A stretch of DNA of 64,000 nucleotides from assembly GCF_030815985.1 (NCBI RefSeq), contig NZ_JAUSXM010000001.1:248001-312000 (forward strand), written 5' to 3'. Of the stretch, positions 44,459 to 53,759 are shown in pieces. The stretch's first letter is position 1; each line of letters begins with the position of its first letter. The position numbers were made by a program, and so were the translations under genes. A model generated the notes under the pieces. The model was given only the letters and a program-made list of their open reading frames with translations, was not told where the DNA came from and did not search any database. This DNA is from Paenibacillus sp. W2I17. GTDB taxonomy: Bacteria > Bacillota > Bacilli > Paenibacillales > Paenibacillaceae.

Positions 44459-45132
44459 CAAAATTGATACCCCATTCCTCGCAACGTCCGAATTTCTCCC
44501 GTCTCTGGCGACCAATGGGAGAGGGCTTGACGTAGTCGTTTAATCGATAGATCCACAGCACGGTCACTGCCATCATAGTCCATCCCCCATACCTGTTCAA
44601 TAAGATGATCTCTGGTAAATGTACGATTCGGATAATCGGACAGGAAGAACAGTAACGACAGGTCACGAGGTGTGAGTGCAACCTCTGCACCGTTCAGCAG
44701 CACCTGTTTGGCAGCAAGATCAATGACGAGATTTCCAAAGGAACGCTTCTCTTTGCCACCTGAGGTCCAATGTGGATTACGGCGCAACACCGCATTAACT
44801 CTGGCGACCACTTCTTCCGGTACAAAAGGTTTGCTCATATAATCGTCAGCACCGGCATTTAGTCCGTTGAGACGGTCTGAAATGTCATCCAGTGCAGTTA
44901 GCATGATCACGGGACAAGCACTTTTTTCACGAATAATCCGCAGCAGATCCCATCCGTCCATTCCTGGCAGCATCACATCAAGTAATACAAGGGAAGGCGT
45001 TACGGTATCAAAAAGGGTAAGTGCAGTCGGTCCATCTGCTGCATGATGAACTTCAAATTCTGCTTTTCTCAGATAAGCAGCCAATACTCGTGCAATAGCT
45101 TGCTCATCCTCGACGATAAGTATGGATTTCAA
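44446..45132 (-). CDS. OmpR/PhoB-family response regulator
   Basis: 228 residues. Receiver with 'ILIVEDEQAIARVL', phospho-Asp in 'PSLVLLDVMLPGMDGWDLL', 'VIMLTALDD', 'YMSKPF'; winged helix ending 'EIRTLRGMGYQFWIAN'. The frame extends upstream to 45261, but those residues have no family resemblance. The TTG at 45132 begins 'LKSILIVEDEQA' and lies 10 bases after AAGGAG. It may control the divergent YceI gene, since the two start codons are only about 190 bases apart. Confidence 0.88.
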   Translation of the reverse strand: MKSILIVEDEQAIARVLAAYLRKAEFEVHHAADGPTALTLFDTVTPSLVLLDVMLPGMDGWDLLRIIREKSACPVIMLTALDDISDRLNGLNAGADDYMSKPFVPEEVVARVNAVLRRNPHWTSGGKEKRSFGNLVIDLAAKQVLLNGAEVALTPRDLSLLFFLSDYPNRTFTRDHLIEQVWGMDYDGSDRAVDLSIKRLRQALSHWSPETGEIRTLRGMGYQFWIAN

Positions 45133-45324
45133 GAAAAGCGTTCTCCTTTCGCTCTGTAAACTTGTACTGATTTTACATGAGCCAGAGCGTAAAGCCAATC
45201 CTGTATTACGGATTTGAAAAAAATATGTGACTTGTCTTATCTTGACTTCTTCCTGACACATTCAATTGATATGATTCACTCCAAGAAGCAACCTAAACAA
45301 TCATGTACTGGAGGAAACATAGAG

Positions 45325-46041
45325 ATGAACAAGAAAGCAAAAGCATGGCTTATTACAGGTGTAGCGGCGGTTGCCGTAATCGGTGGCGGTGGTTACTATA
45401 TCACAAACAGTTACTTGGGGAACAACGTGGAGATTGAGCAGGTGCTTCCTGCGAGCACAGCGACTTCCACCACAGCTGTAGATAGCACAGGAACGGTTGT
45501 AGCCAATGAAACTGCTGGAGCAGAGCAACTGAACGGAGACTGGAGCATCAGCGAAGGTTCCAAAGTATACTTCTCCGTAACCACATCACAGGAGACCGTT
45601 AACTTTGTGGACGATAAGGTAACAGGCAATTGGACCATTAATGTTGACGATGCTGCTCAGATGAAGGCAGAAGGACAGATCGAGATGGACGGAATTGATT
45701 CCGGGAATGGACAACGTGATGGTCACGTGAAGCAAGCCGATTTCTTCGACATTGCTACACATCCACAAGCTACATTTACAGCGACTTCTTTTGAAGGGGT
45801 ACCTGCGGAATGGCCTGTCGGTCAAACGGTTGATATCAAAATGAATGGTACGATTACGGTTAAAGGTATTGAAAAAGAAGTAACTTTTGACGCAAAAGCT
45901 GCTTATGAGAATAATGCAGTATTGTTGTCGGCAACATCGATGGTAACGTTCGAAGATTTCGGAATGGAAAATCCACACTCCGTTGTGCTCTCGACTGAAA
46001 ATGATATCCAGGTACAACTTGAATTGAAACTCTCCAAATAA
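45325..46041 (+). CDS. YceI-family secreted/anchored lipid-binding protein
   Basis: 238 residues. One hydrophobic helix (8-30) serves as signal or anchor. A Thr/Ala/Val linker follows, then a YceI domain (about 75-238) with 'LNGDWSISEGSKVYFSVTT', 'HVKQADFFDIATHPQATF' and 'GTITVKGIEKEVTFD'. YceI proteins form a lipocalin-like barrel that holds isoprenoid-type lipids; the cellular role is not settled. The ATG at 45325 follows GGAGG by 10 bases; the frame is open to 45214. Divergent from a two-component pair, which is a plausible regulator. Confidence 0.9.
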   Translation: MNKKAKAWLITGVAAVAVIGGGGYYITNSYLGNNVEIEQVLPASTATSTTAVDSTGTVVANETAGAEQLNGDWSISEGSKVYFSVTTSQETVNFVDDKVTGNWTINVDDAAQMKAEGQIEMDGIDSGNGQRDGHVKQADFFDIATHPQATFTATSFEGVPAEWPVGQTVDIKMNGTITVKGIEKEVTFDAKAAYENNAVLLSATSMVTFEDFGMENPHSVVLSTENDIQVQLELKLSK

Positions 46042-46065
46042 GTGTAGCAACGATCATCTAGATAG

Positions 46066-46109
46066 AAATCTGTTCTGTTCTGCCTTACGGTGGACGGACA
46101 GATTTTTTT
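46066..46109 (+). terminator. Terminator of yceI
   Basis: AAATCTGT pairs with ACAGATTT around a partly paired loop; six further T residues follow. Confidence 0.82.
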
Positions 46110-46216
46110 GTTTTTTACAAATAGTGTGATTCTTATCGCTCAAATGTAACTTTTACAGGAGCATATTGTTAAAATAACTGCTGTTTCCTTTGGATAATAC
46201 CGTGTTACCCATCACT

Positions 46217-46231
46217 ATTAAGCGCTTACAA
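46217..46231 (+). promoter_or_regulatory. Possible catabolite-repression (cre) site
   Basis: TATTAAGCGCTTACA contains a perfect 10-base palindrome (TAAGCGCTTA) and the cre core AARCG; the 5' TG of the consensus is missing. Its place 65-80 bases before the galactanase start suits CcpA control of a polysaccharide-degrading enzyme. Confidence 0.45.
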
Positions 46232-46295
46232 TGAGGAGGATTCATAACATTCATTGATCCATGCACAATCAAACACAAAAAGGGGGAGATCAAGA

Positions 46296-49200
46296 GTGAA
46301 TAAGAGGTACATAAGCGGGTGTCTGGTATTACTGATGCTGTTCTGTGATCTGGGGCTGATGGTTCGTCCAGCGGCTGCAGAAGATGCAAAAGTGAACGTG
46401 GCACTTAATAAGGCGATTACGGTAAGCACAGAATATTTGGAGTGGGAGAGTAAAAAGGAGCACTTGGTTGATGGTAAAAGTGACACGCATTGGACTGCTA
46501 AGGCGGGAGTTACATCCGAACAACCACAGTGGGCAATGATTGATCTGGGTGAAGACTACAATCTGTCCGGAGCGGAAATAACGTGGAGAGAAAACACGGT
46601 TGTGAAATATATGGTAGAAACGTCTGCTGACCAGCAGGTATGGACCAAAGTTGTTGATCAAAATGAAAATGCCGATCCCAAACAGATCGCTGATCTGACG
46701 TTTCAGCAGAATGATGTGCGATACATCAGACTGAACATCTCCTTTTACAAGGGTGAGGGAGTTTGGCCGGAAATATTGGAGTTCAAAGTGTGGGGAGAAT
46801 CAGAAGGCACTGAACCTGCCAACATTACCGGATATGATCCAATCGAAGTGAAAACGGTGACAAAAAGTGCGCCAATTCTGCCAAACGAGGTAAAAGCACA
46901 TTACCCGAAGGGAAAATCGAGAATGGTACCTGTGACATGGGATACTATCGACCCTTTGGAATACGCTTCTGCGGGCGATTTTACGGTAACAGGGATTGTT
47001 TATGGATCGCCTCCAGAGCCTCAGCTTAAAGCTAAGGTGATCGTTCAGGGATATCGTGAAGACTATGTTAGAGGTGTCGATATTTCCACGTTGACTGCCA
47101 TTGAGGACAAAGGCGGCAAATACGTGGACAGCAACGGTACAGAGCGTGATTTGCTCGATATTCTCAAGGATCGCGGTGTCAATTACGTGCGTCTTCGTCT
47201 GTGGAATGATCCACAGAAATCAGGGGGATACAACGACAAGGACGATGTCATTCGTTTGGCCGAGCGCGTGAAGAAAAAAGGTATGAAAATCCTGCTGGAT
47301 TTCCACTACTCGGATGAGTGGGCGCACCCGGGTCAGCAGCTTCGTCCCAAAGCTTGGGAAGGCCTTTCGCATGAAGAGCTGAAGCAGGCCGTATACAACT
47401 ATACGTATGAAGTTGTGGGAGAAATGAAAGCTAAGGGCGCCATGCCTGATATGGTGCAGATCGGTAATGAGATCAACAGTGGTGTTCTGAACGGCTTGAG
47501 CAGTGACGTGGATTTTGAGGAAAATGTTGCATTGCTAAAAAGCGGAGTTGATGCTGTACGTGCAGTAGAAGGAGAGATCACCGATAACGCGGATAAGGTG
47601 AAGATTATGATCCATCTGGCTGAAGGTGGCAAGGTGGATACGTTCAAATGGTATTTCAGTGAGCTGGAGAAACGCGAACTGAAGTACGATATCATCGGAC
47701 TTTCGTATTACCCGTTCTGGCATGGGACGTTTGCAGATGTACAGAAAACGACGAATGAAGTGTCAGCCGAGTTTGGCAAAGATGTCATTATCGCTGAAAC
47801 GTCCTATCCGTTTTCCTACAAAAACGGGGACGCTCATGGAAACATCATCGGATCGGACGAAGCGCTTCATGTTGGGGGAGCAACATTCCCTGCAACGGTA
47901 CAGGGGCAATATGATGCTATTGCTGGCATTATGGATATGATTGCTGACGTGCCGGAAAACCGCGGAGCAGGCTTCTTCTATTGGGAGCCCGCGTGGATTG
48001 CCGCCAATGTAGGCTGGATTGATTCCGAGGGAGATGCATGGGAAAATCATGCCATGTTCGACTATGATGAATTTCCGGGGAATGGTGGATACTCCTACGA
48101 AGGACGTGCCTTGCCATCACTGGATGTGTACAAACGCGGACTGGAGCTTCTGCCCGCAGACCGCCAGCAACTTGATGCGGCACTTACACGAGCCGAATCA
48201 TTGGTACAGACTGATTTTACTCCGGAAAGCTGGGTGACTCTGGCTCCGGCAATCTCGACAGCGAATGATGTATACGAACAGGCATACACGCCGGGCGGGG
48301 TGACTCAAGCAGATACAGATGCAGCGACAGCAGCATTGGAACGTGTGATGCAGCAAATGCAGGTTATCGCCCCGCAGCTTGACGAGCTCAGAGCCAAAAT
48401 AGCGGAAGCGCGTACGTATCAGCAGACTGAATGGTCTGCGGCCACTTGGGCGGTATTGACCAAAGCGCTGGAAGGCGCTGAGCAGGTCTTGAATGATCCA
48501 AGAGCAACACAGACGGATGCGAATACAGCGCTTAAACGTTTGCATGATGCCATTCAAGGTTTATCCAATGTGGACAAAACAAAACTGCACCAGTACATTC
48601 AACAAATGCAGCAGCAGAATGAATCTTCCTATACACGCCGGAGTTGGTCTGTTTTACAACAATCTTTGCAGGCAGCGATTCAGGTCCGAGATAACAATGC
48701 TGTTGTCCAGTCTGAGGTAAATTCAGCACTGAGTACGTTGAAACAAACCTATACTAGTCTGGTCTCTCTGGAGGCTTTAACAACGGGCAAAACGGCAACG
48801 GCTTCAAGCAGTGCAGGGACAGGAGGCAATCAAGCCAACTCTCCTGAAGGTGCAATTGACAACAATCCGAACACTTCATGGGGAACAGACCAGAGTAAGG
48901 ATAGCTGGTGGCAAGTGGATTTGGGTCAGGTTGCTAACCTCCGCAAAATCGAAATGTCGATGTGGAGTGGCGGCATCAAATATACGATCGAAGTGTCCAA
49001 CGATAACAAAAATTTTGTGAAAATAGTGGACACAACAAGTGATGTTGTTGTATCGACGGCACCTAGCCATGTACTTCCAGAAGGCACGGAGGGCCGTTAC
49101 ATTCGGGTAACGATTAAAACAGGTCCCACATGGGTAGGATTCATGGAATTTGAAGCATACGGTACGTTCCCGGCAGACAAAACTGCACTGCAAGCTACTG

Positions 49201-50672
49201 TAGATGCCGCTGAGAAATTAAAACAAACCGAATACACGACATCAAGCTGGAATGTATTTAGTAAGGCACTTTCTGAAGCGAAGGCATTCATTCTGGATGT
49301 TGAATCTTCAACGCAAGATGTGAGCAATGCGGATCGTGCGTTACAAGATGCTGTGAGTAAGCTTGTACGTCAAGATGTAACACCTGGCCCTGGCCAGCCA
49401 TCAGAGCCAAGTGTACCTTCACAACCTTCCAACCCGGGAACAGCACCATCGACGGGGAATCCGTCTGTAACCCCACCAGTTGGAGCGGGTACTGCACCGG
49501 AGAAGGGATCGATCACGTTAAAAGGAACGACAGCCGGGGATGAGAAGTATTCCATTCGTCCAGATGCATTCCAATTAACTCAGGCACTGCAATCGATGGA
49601 TGCAGGAAATCGTACGTTGAAGCTGATTGCAGATGTGCCTGACACAGCCAAGACAGTCACATTCCAATTGGCTGCAAGTCAGCTGGCAGCATGGGTTCGT
49701 TCCGAGGAAGTGCAATCCCTGGATGTAGTTGTAGGACAGACTACCGTTCGTGTTCCTCTAAAATCACTGCCACTAACCATTGCGGAGACTGAGGGAACGT
49801 TCGATATCGTAGTGGCAAAAGGATCGACAGATACACTGACTACATCGCAAAAAGCAGCGATCGGTAATCATGCGATTGTTGATGTGAATTTGTTAATGAA
49901 CAATAAGCCATTGCAATGGACAAACAGAGCGGTTGAAGTTGCTCTATCCAATGTGGAGCAACCTGAAAAGAATGATGTAGTTATGGTTGTACATTCCGTA
50001 TCTCCAAGTGGGGAAATGAAACCTGTTACGTACTCCAAGTATGATGACAAGACTAAGACGATGGCATTTAAACCACTGGAATCCGGCAGTTACGTTATTG
50101 CAGAAGTTGAAGTGCCACTACATGATCTGCAAAATCACAATTGGGCTCTTCAAGAAGTGCAGAACCTCTACGGTAAGGGAATTATTACAGGGATGAGCGC
50201 AACTCGTTTTGCCCCACAAGGTGAACTGACCAGAGCACAATTTTTGCAAATGATTATTAAAGGTATTGGTGATACACGTCAGCCGGATCCATCTATTTCA
50301 ACACCAACGGATGTGAAGGAAGGGCAGTGGTATGCCGATTCAGTACGACTTGGAATGGAAATGAACATTATTCAAGGCCGGGCAGATGGAAGCTTTGGAG
50401 CCAATGAACGTATTTCGCGAGAAGATATGGCCGTTATGATGAACAGAGCACTAAAGGTTGTGCAACGTGAGGATGCGACCAATTCTATACAAGGAAATAT
50501 GGTGTTTGTAGACAACGCCGAGATCGCGGCATACGCGAAAGAAGCTGTAGCCTCGATGCAACAACTTGGACTGCTAAATGGCATGCCTGATGGCACGTTT
50601 GCTCCGAAAGAAACAGCGAACCGTGCACAGGGTGCTGTTGCAATCGCCAGATTAATGGAACAACTGTATTAG
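46296..50672 (+). CDS. Surface-anchored GH53 endo-beta-1,4-galactanase, multidomain
   Basis: 1458 residues from a GTG start after GGGGGAG. Order: signal peptide (1-28), F5/8 type C carbohydrate-binding domain (about 33-165), Ig-like group 4 domain (170-255), GH53 catalytic domain (260-625), three FIVAR modules (630-835), second F5/8C domain (840-965), fourth FIVAR (970-1030), Pro/Gly-rich linker (1035-1070), a beta-rich domain (1070-1245) and three SLH repeats (1255-1455). The GH53 acid/base is Glu392 in 'QIGNEINSG' and nucleophile Glu501 in 'IIAETSYPF'. It cleaves beta-1,4-galactan of pectin side chains outside the cell and is held on the wall by SLH binding. No galactan transporter or beta-galactosidase is adjacent. 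Confidence 0.93.
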   Translation: MNKRYISGCLVLLMLFCDLGLMVRPAAAEDAKVNVALNKAITVSTEYLEWESKKEHLVDGKSDTHWTAKAGVTSEQPQWAMIDLGEDYNLSGAEITWRENTVVKYMVETSADQQVWTKVVDQNENADPKQIADLTFQQNDVRYIRLNISFYKGEGVWPEILEFKVWGESEGTEPANITGYDPIEVKTVTKSAPILPNEVKAHYPKGKSRMVPVTWDTIDPLEYASAGDFTVTGIVYGSPPEPQLKAKVIVQGYREDYVRGVDISTLTAIEDKGGKYVDSNGTERDLLDILKDRGVNYVRLRLWNDPQKSGGYNDKDDVIRLAERVKKKGMKILLDFHYSDEWAHPGQQLRPKAWEGLSHEELKQAVYNYTYEVVGEMKAKGAMPDMVQIGNEINSGVLNGLSSDVDFEENVALLKSGVDAVRAVEGEITDNADKVKIMIHLAEGGKVDTFKWYFSELEKRELKYDIIGLSYYPFWHGTFADVQKTTNEVSAEFGKDVIIAETSYPFSYKNGDAHGNIIGSDEALHVGGATFPATVQGQYDAIAGIMDMIADVPENRGAGFFYWEPAWIAANVGWIDSEGDAWENHAMFDYDEFPGNGGYSYEGRALPSLDVYKRGLELLPADRQQLDAALTRAESLVQTDFTPESWVTLAPAISTANDVYEQAYTPGGVTQADTDAATAALERVMQQMQVIAPQLDELRAKIAEARTYQQTEWSAATWAVLTKALEGAEQVLNDPRATQTDANTALKRLHDAIQGLSNVDKTKLHQYIQQMQQQNESSYTRRSWSVLQQSLQAAIQVRDNNAVVQSEVNSALSTLKQTYTSLVSLEALTTGKTATASSSAGTGGNQANSPEGAIDNNPNTSWGTDQSKDSWWQVDLGQVANLRKIEMSMWSGGIKYTIEVSNDNKNFVKIVDTTSDVVVSTAPSHVLPEGTEGRYIRVTIKTGPTWVGFMEFEAYGTFPADKTALQATVDAAEKLKQTEYTTSSWNVFSKALSEAKAFILDVESSTQDVSNADRALQDAVSKLVRQDVTPGPGQPSEPSVPSQPSNPGTAPSTGNPSVTPPVGAGTAPEKGSITLKGTTAGDEKYSIRPDAFQLTQALQSMDAGNRTLKLIADVPDTAKTVTFQLAASQLAAWVRSEEVQSLDVVVGQTTVRVPLKSLPLTIAETEGTFDIVVAKGSTDTLTTSQKAAIGNHAIVDVNLLMNNKPLQWTNRAVEVALSNVEQPEKNDVVMVVHSVSPSGEMKPVTYSKYDDKTKTMAFKPLESGSYVIAEVEVPLHDLQNHNWALQEVQNLYGKGIITGMSATRFAPQGELTRAQFLQMIIKGIGDTRQPDPSISTPTDVKEGQWYADSVRLGMEMNIIQGRADGSFGANERISREDMAVMMNRALKVVQREDATNSIQGNMVFVDNAEIAAYAKEAVASMQQLGLLNGMPDGTFAPKETANRAQGAVAIARLMEQLY

Positions 50673-50689
50673 AAAATAACAAAGCAGGT

Positions 50690-50728
50690 AAAGAGATCGG
50701 ATCATATGATTCGGTCTCTTTATTTTTT
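50690..50728 (+). terminator. Terminator of the galactanase gene
   Basis: AAAGAGA pairs with TCTCTTT, extended inward by GATCAT/ATGATT with mismatches, followed by ATTTTTT. Confidence 0.8.
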
Positions 50729-50790
50729 GCGGAAAAAATGAGGTTCAGACTTTATCCCCTCTCTAAATAGGCATATAAACATTTTGTTAA

Positions 50791-50847
50791 TGTCGTATTG
50801 ACAATATCGAATTCATTTGTTATCATTTCGATAATATCAAAACGACA
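50791..50847 (+). promoter_or_regulatory. Promoter inside a 57-base interrupted inverted repeat
   Basis: TTGACA (50798-50803), 17-base spacer, TATCAT (50821-50826). Arms 50791-50811 and 50827-50847 are complementary at 18 of 21 positions with a 15-base centre; both hexamers lie between the outer ends of the repeat. This looks like an operator for a dimeric or tetrameric repressor of the SPFH/NAD-kinase operon. Confidence 0.8.
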
Positions 50848-50871
50848 ATATTAAGAAATGGGGAATGAGCC

Positions 50872-51915
50872 ATGTTTGGATTCCGATTTGCGAAATTTCA
50901 GCCCAGTGAGTATGTCATGAAAGTAAAAAATGGTGAGGTACAACGTCAAGGTGTAGGATTGTCCTTCTATTATTATGAGCCGACCACATCGGTAGTGGTT
51001 CTACCCGTGTCCTCGGTGGATGTACCATTCATGTTTGAAGAGATTACGGCGGATTATCAGACGGTTACTGTGCAGGGGCAGCTAAGCTATCGCATTGTGG
51101 ATTACCTGAAAATAACCCAGAGCCTGAATTACACGTACAATTTGCGCAAGAATCGGTATATCTCCGACGACCCCGGCAAGCTGGATCAACGGGTGATCAC
51201 CACAGCCAAAGTACTGACCAAGAAACATCTGGAACAAATGCCGCTGAAAGAAGCTATTCAATCCAGTGAACGGCTGGCGAGCAGCATGAAACGCGAAGTT
51301 GTGCAAAGTGAAGAGTTGGAGAAACTGGGCGTTGAGCTGATGAGTCTATCGATTCTGGCCATTCTGCCTAATAAAGAAACGATGCGTGCATTGGAAGCAC
51401 AAGCGCGGGAAGAGATTTTGCGTCAGGCAGATGAAGCGCTCTATGTACGTCGCAATGCCTCCATTGAACAGGAACGCCGAGTGAAAGAGAACGAACTGAA
51501 CACCGAAATTGCCGTAGAGACAAAGAAACAGCAGATTCGTGAGACCCAATTGCAGGCTGAGCGCTCGGTGAAACAGAAACAAAATGAGATGGAGCAGGAG
51601 CAGCTTCAGTTCAATACAGCGATGGAGGAACGGAAGCAGCAGCTGATTGAGTTAACCATTGCCAATCACAATGCCGAAGCAGATGCCAAAGCCTATGAGA
51701 TTGCTGCCGTAATGAATTCATTGCAAAATGTACAGCCGAATGTACTGCAAGCAATGGCGAACATGGGCATGAATTCTGATAAGCTGATCGCACTTGCGTT
51801 CCAGGAACTGGCTGAAAATGCGGGCAAGATTGGGCAACTTAATATCTCGCCAGATCTGTTGCAGGGATTGATGTCTCCTGCGCCGGGCCGAGATCAGGGA
51901 GGACGAGCGAGATGA
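50872..51915 (+). CDS. SPFH/Band 7 domain protein
   Basis: 347 residues. Band 7 domain at about 10-175 ('GEVQRQGVGLSFYYYEPTTS', 'VTVQGQLSYRIVDYLKIT', 'LGVELMSLSILAILPNKETM'), then a long charged coiled coil (about 180-285, Glu/Gln/Arg rich) and a C-terminal oligomerising part ('QAMANMGMNSDKLIALAFQE'). There is no N-terminal membrane helix, unlike flotillin, so membrane contact would be peripheral or through assembly. Its stop overlaps the NAD-kinase-like gene by ATGA, implying a shared complex or pathway. The promoter carries a strong operator-like repeat. Confidence 0.88.
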   Translation: MFGFRFAKFQPSEYVMKVKNGEVQRQGVGLSFYYYEPTTSVVVLPVSSVDVPFMFEEITADYQTVTVQGQLSYRIVDYLKITQSLNYTYNLRKNRYISDDPGKLDQRVITTAKVLTKKHLEQMPLKEAIQSSERLASSMKREVVQSEELEKLGVELMSLSILAILPNKETMRALEAQAREEILRQADEALYVRRNASIEQERRVKENELNTEIAVETKKQQIRETQLQAERSVKQKQNEMEQEQLQFNTAMEERKQQLIELTIANHNAEADAKAYEIAAVMNSLQNVQPNVLQAMANMGMNSDKLIALAFQELAENAGKIGQLNISPDLLQGLMSPAPGRDQGGRAR

Positions 51916-52961
51916 GATTAGGAAGAAGAGAGCAAGCGGAGCAGGCAGGGAAATCAGTACGTCAGCAGCCTGCGGCAGATGATCGAATGAGCGAACACAA
52001 GCTGATTCTGGTGAAGCGCCGGACCCGACTGGAGGAACTGGTGGTTCGATATAACACGGTGCAGCAAGCTCAGTTCTATATTGAACGTCTGGGCGCAGAC
52101 TTCAGTGATTATATGGAGGAAGACCGTCGTTATCGACTATCTGTGCAGCAGGCACAGCAGCAACTGAGTCAATTGGGACGGGTTCAGACGATTGATCGAG
52201 AACATGTGCCCAACTTTATCTTTGGAGAGCAGGATATCGTGGTCGTGGTTGGACAGGATGGGCTTGTAGCCAACACCCTCAAATACGTAACCGAACAGCC
52301 GCTCATCGGTGTGAATCCGGACCCGATGCGTTGGGATGGCGTGTTATTACCTTTTACCGTGGAAGATCTGAGCTTCATTGTTCCTGATGTCATTCGAAAG
52401 CAACGAACCTTGAAAGAAGTCACTCTCGCCAAAGTGGAACTCAATGATGGACAGTATCTATATGGTGTGAATGATCTGTTCATTGGTCGGAAGACACATG
52501 TATCGGCTCGTTATGAAGTGCGTTTGGGTACATCGACTGAACAACAATCCTCTAGTGGGATTATTGTATCCACAGGCATGGGATCGACAGGCTGGTTCAA
52601 AAGTGTGCTGGCGGGAGCCACGGGCATTGTTGGATCGGCGGCATGGCAGAACATGAATTCCGAAGCGGAGGTCGCTATAGCATCGGCATCCATTCATGGA
52701 AGCAGGCAAGATCTGAATCATTTTAACTGGGATGCGCCTTATTTATATTTTTCAGTACGTGAACCGTTCCCGAGCCGGACGACTGCGGCCAATCTGGTGT
52801 TTGGACAGATTCATTCTAAGCAACCATTGCATATTGTATCCCAGATGCCAGAGGATGGTGTTATTTTCAGCGATGGGGTCGAGCAGGACTTTCTTGAGTT
52901 TAACTCAGGGGTGGAAGCCATCATTGGTTTGGCAGAGAAGAGGGGACGTCTCGTGGTCTAA
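51912..52961 (+). CDS. Divergent NAD kinase-like protein
   Basis: 349 residues. The NAD-kinase signature GGDGT appears as 'VVVGQDGLVAN', the NE/D motif as 'YGVNDLFIGRK', and the conserved 'STPTGSTAY' as 'VSTGMGSTGWFKS'. Residues 1-100 are a non-homologous helical part. The fold is that of the NAD kinase/diacylglycerol kinase superfamily; activity on NAD is uncertain because the first Gly of GGDG is Gln here. Coupled by ATGA to the SPFH gene. It is likely a second, specialised enzyme, since the housekeeping NAD kinase is usually much shorter and encoded elsewhere. Confidence 0.85.
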   Translation: MRLGRREQAEQAGKSVRQQPAADDRMSEHKLILVKRRTRLEELVVRYNTVQQAQFYIERLGADFSDYMEEDRRYRLSVQQAQQQLSQLGRVQTIDREHVPNFIFGEQDIVVVVGQDGLVANTLKYVTEQPLIGVNPDPMRWDGVLLPFTVEDLSFIVPDVIRKQRTLKEVTLAKVELNDGQYLYGVNDLFIGRKTHVSARYEVRLGTSTEQQSSSGIIVSTGMGSTGWFKSVLAGATGIVGSAAWQNMNSEAEVAIASASIHGSRQDLNHFNWDAPYLYFSVREPFPSRTTAANLVFGQIHSKQPLHIVSQMPEDGVIFSDGVEQDFLEFNSGVEAIIGLAEKRGRLVV

Positions 52962-53045
52962 ACCTTTATTTTCAAGCCGTTTCCGACTAGAATGGGTAAC
53001 TAGATGTGATACACTGACGTCAGGAAACGGAAAGAGGGTTAAACG

Positions 53046-53759
53046 ATGCAGTCGATATTGTTGGTTGAAGATGATGCCAAGTTAGCAGGATTGCTAGCGG
53101 CTTATCTGACCCGAAATGGATTCCAGGTACAGGTCACAGATGATTTTCGTCATGTACTGGATGAATTTGTGGAAGTGAAGCCGGACCTTGTGCTGATGGA
53201 TGTGAATTTGCCTCAATATGATGGATACTACTGGTGCAGGCAGATACGCACACATTCCATATGTCCCATTTTATTCATATCGGCTCGTGATAGTGGTATG
53301 GATCAGATTATGGCGTTGGAACATGGAGCGGATGATTATATTACAAAACCTTTTCAATATGAAGTCGTTCTTGCCAAAGTCCGTAGTCAGCTGCGCCGAG
53401 CCTATGGTTCTTACGCTGCTGTTCAACAGGAAGTAACAGTGACGAATGGCCCCATGATCCTCTATCCTGAGCGATTTGTACTGGAATATGATGAACGTTC
53501 AATAGAGCTGACACAGAAGGAAGCGATACTGGTGGAAGCGCTGATGGCGAAGACAGGGCGAGTTGTCAGCCGAGAAAAATTGCTAGAACAGATGTGGGAA
53601 GATCAGCATTTTATCGATGATAATACGCTGAATGTCTATATTACACGTGTTCGCCGGAAGTTGAAGGAGCTGGGTGCAGAAGAGATTTTGGAGACGGTTC
53701 GCGGAGCGGGTTATCGTGTGTTGGATCTGGGTTCAACCGCACATGGAAAAGGGAAATGA
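53046..53759 (+). CDS. Bce-type response regulator
   Basis: 237 residues. Receiver 'SILLVEDDAKLAGLLAAYL', phospho-Asp in 'DLVLMDVNLPQYDGYYW', 'LFISARDS', 'YITKPFQYE'; winged helix ending 'EILETVRGAGYRVLDL'. The Tyr-rich stretch after the Asp is usual in BceR-like regulators. AGAGGG precedes the ATG. ATGA overlap with the kinase. Expected to switch on the ABC genes at 54943 when cell-wall-active peptides are sensed. Confidence 0.9.
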   Translation: MQSILLVEDDAKLAGLLAAYLTRNGFQVQVTDDFRHVLDEFVEVKPDLVLMDVNLPQYDGYYWCRQIRTHSICPILFISARDSGMDQIMALEHGADDYITKPFQYEVVLAKVRSQLRRAYGSYAAVQQEVTVTNGPMILYPERFVLEYDERSIELTQKEAILVEALMAKTGRVVSREKLLEQMWEDQHFIDDNTLNVYITRVRRKLKELGAEEILETVRGAGYRVLDLGSTAHGKGK

